A DNA stretch of 5,628 bases from Sediminibacterium sp. (GTDB taxonomy: Bacteria; Bacteroidota; Bacteroidia; Chitinophagales; Chitinophagaceae). Made by a program: the position numbers and the translations under genes. The stretch spans positions 1 to 5,628 of the forward strand of contig JAQBNJ010000138.1 in NCBI GenBank assembly GCA_028288645.1, written 5' to 3'. This document shows positions 1 to 5,441 of the stretch, in pieces. Below the pieces are notes generated by a model, which was given only the letters and a program-made list of their open reading frames with translations, did not search any database and had not been told where the DNA came from. Within the stretch, counting starts at the first letter, position 1. Every line of letters begins with the position of its first letter.

Positions 1-53
1 TTTTTACGCATCATATACGACCGGGGGTTACCGTGATCTGTAAGATACATCAT
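1..53 (-). CDS. Possible start of a minus-strand gene cut by the left window edge
   Basis: A minus-strand frame with two adjacent ATG codons (at 53 and 50) stays open to the window edge and reads MMYLTDHGNPRSYMMRK. The gap to the stop of the upstream same-strand gene at 95 is about 40 bases, so it could be the next gene of that operon. The same frame is also open upstream of the ATGs, back to a stop at 144-146, and there reads as a hydrophobic stretch (VVSLFYHFLIAVPYAMMYL) like a membrane segment. The true start could therefore be further upstream at a non-ATG codon, or the frame could be chance. With only 17 residues I cannot name a family. Confidence 0.25.
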   Translation of the reverse strand, partial: MMYLTDHGNPRSYMMRK

Positions 54-94
54 AGCATAGGGAACAGCGATTAAGAAATGATAAAACAGGGATA

Positions 95-460
95 CTACAT
101 GCCCAATTGTTCCAAAGCTTCCAGGGGAACATCGTATTGCTGTTTATTATCGGCAAGGATCTTTAACCTCCCTTCCGGGCCATTATTTCCATGGATATAA
201 TATTGGCGGATAGAAAGCACTTTGCCTGAATGCAGGTAAGTTCCCTCCAGCGTTTCATAACTACGTAACAATATGGGAAGGAAAGTTGGGTTTTGAATTT
301 TGCGGAAAAGGTGCAGAGAACGCTGTAGCCCCTTGGCCAGTTCGGTTACTTCATGATAATAGTGTGCACACTCGATCTCCTGGTAAAGGCGCTTGTTGAG
401 CTTTTCAATATAAGCCGAACCTGAATCCACTACCACGATCAGTATTTCTTCCATTAGCAT
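95..460 (-). CDS. Hypothetical protein, 121 residues
   Basis: I do not recognise this protein. It starts MLMEEILIVVVDSG, a short beta-like hydrophobic N-terminus that is neither a signal peptide nor a membrane anchor, so it is probably cytoplasmic. The middle (about residues 20-70) is rich in Leu, Glu, Lys and Arg and looks helical, with a YYHEV segment and LHLFRKIQNPTFLPILL. The C-terminal part (about 75-115) looks beta-rich, with the word HGNNGPEGRLKI. A second in-frame ATG at 454 gives MEEILIV and is an equally good start; no Shine-Dalgarno decides between them. The gene ends in TAG. It is divergent from the DUF1080 gene, with a 94-base shared upstream region. Codon use looks like that of the other genes, so I take it as real. 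No function is proposed. Confidence 0.6.
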   Translation of the reverse strand: MLMEEILIVVVDSGSAYIEKLNKRLYQEIECAHYYHEVTELAKGLQRSLHLFRKIQNPTFLPILLRSYETLEGTYLHSGKVLSIRQYYIHGNNGPEGRLKILADNKQQYDVPLEALEQLGM

Positions 461-476
461 GAATTTCAGTTACAAT

Positions 477-508
477 AATAAGTAAATAATTAGTTGCTAA
501 AGATCAAA
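477..508 (-). promoter_or_regulatory. Candidate Bacteroidota promoter for the hypothetical gene
   Basis: On the minus strand TTTG (508-505) is followed after 20 bases by TACTTATT (484-477). This resembles the Bacteroidota sigma pattern TTTG-N19-21-TAnnTTTG and lies 17 bases before the ATG at 460. The match is by eye in AT-rich DNA and could be chance. Confidence 0.3.
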
Positions 509-526
509 CTTAAATTCTTAGTTTCA
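494..526 (+). promoter_or_regulatory. Candidate Bacteroidota promoter for the DUF1080 lipoprotein gene
   Basis: TTG (494-496) is followed after 22 bases by TAGTTTCA (519-526), which is close to the TAnnTTTG box of Bacteroidota promoters. The box ends 28 bases before the ATG at 555. It overlaps the candidate divergent promoter, so the two genes may share control. The match is weak. Confidence 0.25.
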
Positions 527-554
527 TAGCGCTCATCATTTTAACTGAAGCAAT

Positions 555-1193
555 ATGAGAAAAAAGCTAATTCCTTCCCTGCTCATCATTACCCTGTTCT
601 CCTGTGCAGGCGCGAATAAACCAGGTTCAGGCAAATGGATCTCTTTGTTCAACGGTAAGTCGCTCACAAACTGGAAAGTAGGCGCGAATGCAGAAACCTT
701 TTCAGTTGATAGTGGCATGATCATCGTGCATGGAAACACGGCACACCTGTTTTACAATGGTAAAGTAATGGATCATAATTTCAGGAACTTCGAGTTCAAG
801 GCCGATGTAATGACCTTTCCCGGCGCCAATTCAGGCATTTACTTTCATACGGTTTACCAGGATAGCAGCTGGCCCGCAAAAGGTTATGAAGTACAGGTAA
901 ACAATTCTCACACCGATTGGCGCAGAACCGGCAGCTTATACGGCATTGATGATGTAAAAGAAGTGTATGTAAAAGATAATGAATGGTACACCGAATACAT
1001 TAAAGTAGAAGGCAAACATGTAACGATAAAGATCAATGATAAGACCGTAGTTGATTATACCGAACCCGCCAATCCAACCCGCAAAAAAGGCGATGAACAG
1101 CGCGTGATCTCCAGCGGCACTTTTGCATTACAGGGGCATGATCCGAAGAGCGTGGTGCATTATAGGAATATTATGGTGCGAACGATCGAGTGA
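555..1193 (+). CDS. DUF1080 (3-keto-disaccharide hydrolase family) lipoprotein
   Basis: A 212-residue lipoprotein with one DUF1080 domain, a concanavalin-like jelly-roll fold known from Bacteroidota and Planctomycetes glycan-use loci; some members hydrolyse 3-keto-glycosides. The N-terminus MRKKLIPSLLIITLFSC is a type II signal peptide with lipobox LFSC, so the mature protein should start at lipidated Cys17 and sit in the periplasm or outer membrane. The domain runs from about residue 28 (WISLFNGKSLTNW, the family opening) to the end. Further hallmarks are the G90-ANSGIYFH segment, GYEVQVNN (110-117), the TGSLYGI turn (125-131) and a C-terminal VHYRNIMVR strand. The length is normal for a single-domain member. 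The stop is doubled in frame (TGA TGA), and the gene converges on the GH43 gene. The substrate cannot be read from the sequence. The family call is firm; the enzymatic activity is inferred. Confidence 0.87.
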   Translation: MRKKLIPSLLIITLFSCAGANKPGSGKWISLFNGKSLTNWKVGANAETFSVDSGMIIVHGNTAHLFYNGKVMDHNFRNFEFKADVMTFPGANSGIYFHTVYQDSSWPAKGYEVQVNNSHTDWRRTGSLYGIDDVKEVYVKDNEWYTEYIKVEGKHVTIKINDKTVVDYTEPANPTRKKGDEQRVISSGTFALQGHDPKSVVHYRNIMVRTIE

Positions 1194-1201
1194 TGAGGAA
1201 C

Positions 1202-1319
1202 GAATATTGAACACTGAACAAGGAATTTTGAATGTTGAAGTGAAGCTTCAGTGCTGGCATGCTATCAGAATGCTGTGCGTATCAGAGGGTAATACTTCAA
1301 CATTCAGTGTTCATTATTC
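1202..1319. repeat. Bulged inverted repeat between convergent genes, possible bidirectional terminator
   Basis: The right arm (1294-1313, ACTTCAACATTCAGTGTTCA) is the exact reverse complement of the left arm read as two blocks, 1208-1218 (TGAACACTGAA) joined to 1233-1241 (TGTTGAAGT). The left arm carries 14 extra bases between the blocks (1219-1232), which would form a one-sided bulge. Pairing continues outward imperfectly to about 1202 and 1319. The 52-base loop begins at the palindrome TGAAGCTTCA (1241-1250) and contains ATCAGA twice (1264-1269 and 1281-1286). The element fills the gap between the stops of the DUF1080 and GH43 genes and runs into the GH43 end. Its position suits a two-way terminator, but there is no U-tract directly after the stem. 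It looks like a dispersed genomic repeat. Confidence 0.75.
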
Positions 1320-2297
1320 CTTAACCGCCACTTCCCCACTCTTCAAATCCACCTTCCACGCCTTCGGTTCCGGCAACCAGAGTTTTCCATCGCCTATTTC
1401 CATTGGCATCCAGAGATAACGTGAATCCCATTGGGTGCGGGGTTTCCAGATATCGCCCATGAAGATGACGGTTGTTTTTTTCTTTCCAACTACTTTCAAC
1501 ATCAGTGTGGATTGCGAGCCATAGGTTTTTGTTTCTGGTGGCGCAATGTCTTTGAATTCTGTCCATGGCCCTGCCAATGAAGCGGCAGTTGCATATTTAT
1601 TCGGGTTGGCATTCCAGCCTGTTAATGCAGAACCGATCGCATAATACAAACCGTTATAATGTACCACAGCGCCGCCTTCCATGTGAAAGGGGATCAGGCA
1701 TACTTCTTTCTCTACGTTCAAATAATCTTCGGACAATGTAGCAATGCGAAAACCAAAAGGGCGGTCCTCAAAGATGAGATAAGGAGTGCCATCATCATCC
1801 ACAAACTGACCGATATCGCGGCTCTCGTGATCGAGTGGACGGAAACTTCTTACATAAATATAATTACCATCAGGTTTATCACTTATGCAAACAGCCACAC
1901 GCGCCAGTTTGTAGGTACTGTTATCAAGGTGCAGGTACATCACATACTTTTTTGTTTTGGCATTGTAAAAAACCTTGGGGCGTTCGCAAACCCAGCGCCT
2001 GCCTAAGTTTTCGGGATCTGCCAATTGCAACACATCCCCTTTGAACTCCCAGTTGATCAGGTCCTTTGAAGCATAGCAGCTTACAAAGCGTTTTGCTGTA
2101 TCGAGCCCCTGCCTGCGTTCTTCTCCATACCAGTAATAGGTCTTGCCCACTTTAGTGATACCGCCACCATGGGCCTGTATATGATCGCCATTCTGATCGG
2201 GCCAGAGTTCGGTGGGTTGTATCCATTCTCTTTTTTGAGAGATGGCAATGAGGGGTAAAAGAATAACAAAGCATAAGATAAAATACCTGTTCTTCAT
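1314..2297 (-). CDS. Secreted GH43 enzyme, exo-beta-1,3-galactanase-like (GH43_24 type)
   Basis: A 327-residue protein consisting of a signal peptide and one five-bladed beta-propeller. MKNRYFILCFVILLPLIAIS is a type I signal with likely cleavage before Gln21, so the enzyme works in the periplasm or outside the cell. The opening DQNGDHIQAHGGGI (34-47) and YYWYGEE (54-60) are typical of the exo-beta-1,3-galactanase group, which removes galactose from arabinogalactan backbones. By comparison from memory with the Phanerochaete enzyme, likely active-site residues are E105 (CERP), D161 (SRDIGQF), general acid E207 (HMEGGA) and Q262 (YGSQST); the usual N-terminal catalytic Asp of GH43 is not seen. 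The frame is open further upstream to 2498, but that part covers the intergenic repeat and the end of the neighbouring gene, and the start at 2297 gives the signal peptide. The final Lys-Glu and the tandem stop TAA TGA lie in the inverted repeat. Substrate is less certain than family. Confidence 0.82.
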   Translation of the reverse strand: MKNRYFILCFVILLPLIAISQKREWIQPTELWPDQNGDHIQAHGGGITKVGKTYYWYGEERRQGLDTAKRFVSCYASKDLINWEFKGDVLQLADPENLGRRWVCERPKVFYNAKTKKYVMYLHLDNSTYKLARVAVCISDKPDGNYIYVRSFRPLDHESRDIGQFVDDDGTPYLIFEDRPFGFRIATLSEDYLNVEKEVCLIPFHMEGGAVVHYNGLYYAIGSALTGWNANPNKYATAASLAGPWTEFKDIAPPETKTYGSQSTLMLKVVGKKKTTVIFMGDIWKPRTQWDSRYLWMPMEIGDGKLWLPEPKAWKVDLKSGEVAVKE

Positions 2298-2318
2298 GAT
2301 TGCAATTTGAGAGTGGAC

Positions 2319-2326
2319 TAAAATTA
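2319..2326 (-). promoter_or_regulatory. Candidate -7 box upstream of the GH43 gene
   Basis: On the minus strand TAATTTTA (2326-2319) is close to the Bacteroidota -7 box TAnnTTTG and lies 21 bases before the GH43 start. No clear TTTG is found 19-21 bases further upstream. It would allow the GH43 gene to be transcribed separately, downstream of the hairpin element. This is weak evidence. Confidence 0.2.
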
Positions 2327-2346
2327 TAAACTGTTCTTGTATAAGG

Positions 2347-2438
2347 AATTTCGCTAAGAGAAAGACAGGAGAAAAAGAGCCATAAGAGTAATTCCTCTTG
2401 TCACACTCTTTCACTCCTGTCCTCCTCTTAGCGAAATT
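2347..2438. repeat. Long inverted repeat with nested hairpin between zinc-dehydrogenase and GH43 genes
   Basis: The arms 2347-2379 and 2406-2438 pair over 33 bases with four mismatches. The outer 14 pairs are perfect (AATTTCGCTAAGAG against CTCTTAGCGAAATT), and a second perfect block is GACAGGAG against CTCCTGTC. The 26-base loop holds its own hairpin, AAGAG (2384-2388) with CTCTT (2395-2399). Three of the four mismatches are A/C on the plus strand, so they become G-U pairs in minus-strand RNA, the sense of both flanking genes. The element begins 11 bases past the zinc-dehydrogenase stop. It could act as a terminator, attenuator or 3'-end stabiliser, but no U-tract follows. It carries no coding sequence and probably belongs to a dispersed repeat family. 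Confidence 0.8.
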
Positions 2439-2449
2439 TTCTCCTATCA

Positions 2450-3460
2450 TCAGAGTGTTACCATTGCTTTGATCACGCCGTTTTCCGGCTTTAACCAATC
2501 AGCAAACATATCTTTCACCTGTTCAAAATTCACACGATGCGTGATATAATTGGTTGGATCTACCCATCCTTTTTTCATGCATGCGATCACATGTTCAAAA
2601 TCTTCGCGGGTAGCATTGCGGCTGCTCATGAGCGTAGCTTCACGCTTGTGAAACTCTGGGTGACTGAAACTGATCTCACCTTTCTGCAAACCTACCAGTA
2701 CATATTTTCCGCCATGTGCAATGTATTGAAACGATTGGTTGATGGCTTTCAGGTTGCCTGTTGCATCGATCACAACTGTTGGCATATCACCGTCGGTAAT
2801 AGCTGATAATTTTTCTGTAGCGTTCTCTGTAGATGGGTTGATCGTGTGATCAACTTTTAATTTTTCCTTGCAGAAAGCCAGCCTGTTTTCCTGCACATCC
2901 ATTGCGATCACTTTTGCACCGGCTATTCTTGCAAATTCCATGGTTCCGAGACCAATGGGGCCGGCGCCTACTACCAATACGTATTCTCCTTCTTTAACAT
3001 CGGCCCTCCTGATACTATGCGCACCGATCGCAAGCGGTTCTACCAATGCGAGCTCATCATAACTCAATCCTTCACCATGAACTAACGAATAAGAAGGCAC
3101 CGAAAACTGATCAGCCATCGCTCCGTCGATATGTACACCGCAAACTTTCAAATTTGTGCAGCAGTTCGGTTTGCCTGAATGGCAGGCAATACAGTCGCCG
3201 CAATTAAAATAGGGGATGATGGTAACTGCTTCACCTTTTGTAAAACCGGGGTGTCCTGTTTCTATGATATCGGCGGCGAGTTCGTGGCCAAGTATGCGGG
3301 GATAATTAAAGAAAGGTTGCGTGCCTTCAAAAGCATGCAGGTCTGTACCACAAATACCAACGCGTTTGATCTGTAGCAATGTATGGCCTTCCCTATGCAG
3401 CGGTTCCTCTGCCTCAGCATAGGTGAATTCTCCTGGTGTTGTACAGATCAGTGTTCTCAT
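2450..3460 (-). CDS. Zinc-dependent dehydrogenase of the MDR family, LgoD/RspB-like
   Basis: A 336-residue cytoplasmic medium-chain dehydrogenase that oxidises a secondary alcohol with NAD(P)+. Likely catalytic zinc ligands are C37 (GICGTD), H59-E60 (GHE) and E141 (EP). The structural zinc lobe has C87, C90, C93 and C101. The Rossmann motif GAGPIG is at 165-170, and D188 at the end of the next strand suggests NAD+. The closest family I recall is E. coli L-galactonate 5-dehydrogenase (LgoD), which shares the GTQPFFNYPR-like segment, VIPY, the NCC turn, GVHxDG and EFHKxExxxMxSRNAT. L-fuconate is 6-deoxy-L-galactonate, so with the fucose dehydrogenase-like gene upstream, a role in oxidising L-fuconate or its dehydrated keto acid is plausible; this is inference. 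The length is normal and the ATG at 3460 matches the family N-terminus. It ends in three in-frame stops (TGA TGA TAG). Confidence 0.87.
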   Translation of the reverse strand: MRTLICTTPGEFTYAEAEEPLHREGHTLLQIKRVGICGTDLHAFEGTQPFFNYPRILGHELAADIIETGHPGFTKGEAVTIIPYFNCGDCIACHSGKPNCCTNLKVCGVHIDGAMADQFSVPSYSLVHGEGLSYDELALVEPLAIGAHSIRRADVKEGEYVLVVGAGPIGLGTMEFARIAGAKVIAMDVQENRLAFCKEKLKVDHTINPSTENATEKLSAITDGDMPTVVIDATGNLKAINQSFQYIAHGGKYVLVGLQKGEISFSHPEFHKREATLMSSRNATREDFEHVIACMKKGWVDPTNYITHRVNFEQVKDMFADWLKPENGVIKAMVTL

Positions 3461-3472
3461 GAGTTAGTATTT

Positions 3473-3568
3473 CTCTGTGGAACTCTGTGTCCTCTGTGTC
3501 TCTGTGGTAAAACCTTCGCTGCGATTTTTTTTACCACAGAGACACAGAGGGCACGGAGTTTCACAGAG
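3473..3568. repeat. Inverted repeat built from CTCTGTG heptamers, between SDR and zinc-dehydrogenase genes
   Basis: The arms 3473-3510 and 3531-3568 pair over 38 bases with three mismatches, and two further A-T pairs extend the stem inward, leaving a loop of about 16 bases. The left arm contains CTCTGTG four times, starting at 3473, 3483, 3492 and 3500, so spacing shrinks 10, 9, 8. The right arm has CACAGAG at 3535, 3543 and 3562 and the variant CACGGAG at 3552. All three mismatches are G-U or U-G pairs in plus-strand RNA but A/C mismatches in minus-strand RNA. The element occupies nearly the whole gap between the SDR stop (3572) and the zinc-dehydrogenase ATG (3460), ending 12 bases before that ATG. 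From memory, similar repeats occur in many environmental genomes. Function is unknown. Confidence 0.85.
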
Positions 3569-3571
3569 GGG

Positions 3572-4360
3572 TTATGCATTTGCAAGGGCTCTGTCTAAAT
3601 GTACATAACCACCATCAACATGAATTAACTGGCCGGTGGTATGACTCGATCTTGGTGATAAAAGAAACACCACCATATTGGCGATCTCTTCACTTGTTGT
3701 CATGCGGTTCTCCAATGGAATTTTGGAATTGATCTCTGCCAGTTTCGCGGCAGGGTCAGGAACTGTTTTGATCCAGGCCTCGTAAAGCGGTGTCCAGCAT
3801 TCCGCAACTACCAATGCATTTACACGGATACCATACTTTAATAATTCAACGGCCCATTCTCTCGTTAAAGCATTTCTTCCACCGTTGGATGCTGCATAGG
3901 CAGAGGTATTACCCTGGCCCGTTTCAGCAGTTTTAGAAGAGATGTTTACTATCGGGCCTTTTGATTTGATCAGTTCGGGCAAAGCAAAATGTGCCATCAG
4001 GTAATAATGCACCACATTCTTGTGCAGGCTCTGCATGAATCTTTCGTAGTTACCTTTTTCCAATCCTACACCATCATTCACACCGGCATTATTTACAAGT
4101 CCTTCTATCCTTCCGAATTTTTCAACGATGGATTGAACAGCTTTTTTACAAGCCTCGGGGTCAGATAATTCCGCCACTACCTGCCATGCGTGGCCACCGG
4201 CCGATACTATTTCATCTACCAATCTTGTATTGTCAGACTCACTTCTTCCCACAATAACCGGTATGGCGCCCTCGGCTACCAATACCCTTACAATTCCTTC
4301 GCCTATTCCTTTGGCGCCGCCTGTTACAATAACGACCTTATTTTTGAGCTGCAGATCCAT
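3572..4360 (-). CDS. Short-chain dehydrogenase, L-fucose dehydrogenase-like, with altered YxxxK motif
   Basis: A 262-residue SDR enzyme expected to oxidise L-fucose to L-fucono-lactone in the cytoplasm, the first step of the non-phosphorylating fucose pathway. Resemblance, from memory, to the Burkholderia L-fucose dehydrogenase runs end to end: VVIVTGGAKGIG (9-20), NNAGVNDGVGL (90-100), HYYLMAH (118-124), SSKTAETGQGNTS (141-153), ALTREWAV (164-171), TPLY (190-193) and the C-terminal VDGGYVHLDRAL. Catalytic Ser is S141 or S142 and Tyr is Y155. Position 159, normally the YxxxK lysine, is Asn (codon AAC), which is highly unusual. R39 after strand two hints at NADP+. The start at 4360 (MDLQLKNK) matches the relative; an in-frame ATG at 4384 would add eight unsupported residues. 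It lies 38 bases downstream of the cyclase gene with no terminator seen. Family call is firm; activity is less so because of Asn159. Confidence 0.88.
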   Translation of the reverse strand: MDLQLKNKVVIVTGGAKGIGEGIVRVLVAEGAIPVIVGRSESDNTRLVDEIVSAGGHAWQVVAELSDPEACKKAVQSIVEKFGRIEGLVNNAGVNDGVGLEKGNYERFMQSLHKNVVHYYLMAHFALPELIKSKGPIVNISSKTAETGQGNTSAYAASNGGRNALTREWAVELLKYGIRVNALVVAECWTPLYEAWIKTVPDPAAKLAEINSKIPLENRMTTSEEIANMVVFLLSPRSSHTTGQLIHVDGGYVHLDRALANA

Positions 4361-4398
4361 GATACATTTTATTTTAAAGCTCAATATTTATGATTGTT

Positions 4399-5439
4399 TT
4401 AATCAACTACTTCGTAGATCATTACCGGTTTCACTTTATTCTTCAGGCTCACTTCCCCTATCGGGTTGCAATTAAATGATTCTTTTACTTTTTCATAGGC
4501 TTCCTGTGAGATCAGGATCTGCCCGGCTTTTGCGGCGGATTGGAGACGGGCCGCTGTATTAACCACATCGCCTATCACTGTATAATCCAACCTGCGAAGG
4601 TTGCCAGAGCCGATATTTCCGGAGATCAATTCCCCGCTGTTGATGCCGATCGCTACCTGTGGCATGAAACTGACATCATTTTCTTCTTTGGGTAGTTTGG
4701 CAATATGTGCGCGTACGGAAAGACAGGCATCGATGGCCCTATCCAAATGAAAGTTGCCACGGAATACAGCCATGACCGCATCGCCGATAAATTTATCTAC
4801 ATGTCCCTTTTGCGCAAGGATCTCTTTTACCATTACGTCAAAATATTTGTTCAGCAATCTTACAACCGTATCCGCAGGTTCTGCTTCAGTGATCGCAGTA
4901 AATCCACAGATGTCTATAAATACCGTAGTGGCTTCCATCGTTTCATTCACCATAATGGATTCTCCAAATTCGCGGCTACCCATGAATTTGAGCACGTTCT
5001 CATCCACATACATCCGGAGAATATTGTTTTCTTTGATAGCCAGCAGGGTTTCATTCAACTGCGCCACGTGCTTCATTGTTTTTTCGATGGTCAGTTCGAG
5101 GTCCTCGAAATTTACGGGTTTGCAGACAAAATCAAAAGCACCGCGATTCATGGCAGTGCGGATATTGTCCATATCGCCATATGCGGATACCATTACCGTT
5201 TTCATCAACGGATTTGAATCTGTAAGATGCGTAAGCAACGTAAGGCCATCCATCTCCGGCATATTGATATCGCTCAGCACCATAGAAATATCTGTGTGCT
5301 CCTGCAATTTGGCAATGGCTTCTTTACCATTCATGGCAAAAACAAATTCGTATTTCTGGTCGCGGATCTGTTTACGGAATTTTTGTTTGATCAGTGTTTC
5401 CAGGTCCACTTCATCATCTGCCACTAAAATTTTGGCCAT
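4399..5439 (-). CDS. Response regulator with adenylate cyclase output domain (REC-class III cyclase)
   Basis: A 346-residue cytoplasmic signalling protein. The receiver domain (about 1-120) has acidic pocket D8-D9, phospho-acceptor D57 (SDINMPEMDG), S85 in VSAYGD and K107 in CKPV, all intact. A helical linker (about 115-165), probably a coiled coil, leads through the RMYVDENVLKFM segment into a class III cyclase domain (166-346). Metal-binding aspartates D176 (FIDICGF) and D220 (FIGDAVMAVF), adenine-specifying K216 and D285 (LDYTVIGD), and transition-state residues N294 and R298 (NTAAR) are all present. This is the full set for making cAMP from ATP and argues against guanylate specificity. 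Phosphorylation of D57 by a partner kinase presumably controls dimer activity. The start lies two bases past the stop of the upstream receiver gene, so the two are almost surely co-transcribed. No cAMP-binding protein is visible in the window. Confidence 0.95.
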   Translation of the reverse strand: MAKILVADDEVDLETLIKQKFRKQIRDQKYEFVFAMNGKEAIAKLQEHTDISMVLSDINMPEMDGLTLLTHLTDSNPLMKTVMVSAYGDMDNIRTAMNRGAFDFVCKPVNFEDLELTIEKTMKHVAQLNETLLAIKENNILRMYVDENVLKFMGSREFGESIMVNETMEATTVFIDICGFTAITEAEPADTVVRLLNKYFDVMVKEILAQKGHVDKFIGDAVMAVFRGNFHLDRAIDACLSVRAHIAKLPKEENDVSFMPQVAIGINSGELISGNIGSGNLRRLDYTVIGDVVNTAARLQSAAKAGQILISQEAYEKVKESFNCNPIGEVSLKNKVKPVMIYEVVD

Positions 5440-5441
5440 AC

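Noticed and set aside
1123..1419. Plus-strand open frame bridging the DUF1080 and GH43 ends
   Set aside because: It overlaps two real genes and the inverted repeat, and its translation resembles no protein family.
2298..2498. N-terminal extension of the GH43 frame by 67 codons
   Set aside because: It would overlap the end of the zinc-dehydrogenase gene and translate the inverted repeat; the ATG at 2297 starts a clear signal peptide.
3473..3568. CRISPR-like array because of the repeated CTCTGTG units
   Set aside because: The units are seven bases, spaced only one to three bases apart, and arranged as a palindrome; there are no spacers.
1202..3568. Insertion-sequence ends for a composite mobile element
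   Set aside because: The three inverted repeats differ from one another, each is a closed hairpin, and there is no transposase or target-site duplication that I can see.
4361..4384. Upstream ATG giving the SDR eight more residues
   Set aside because: The related L-fucose dehydrogenase begins at the MDL position, which corresponds to 4360.
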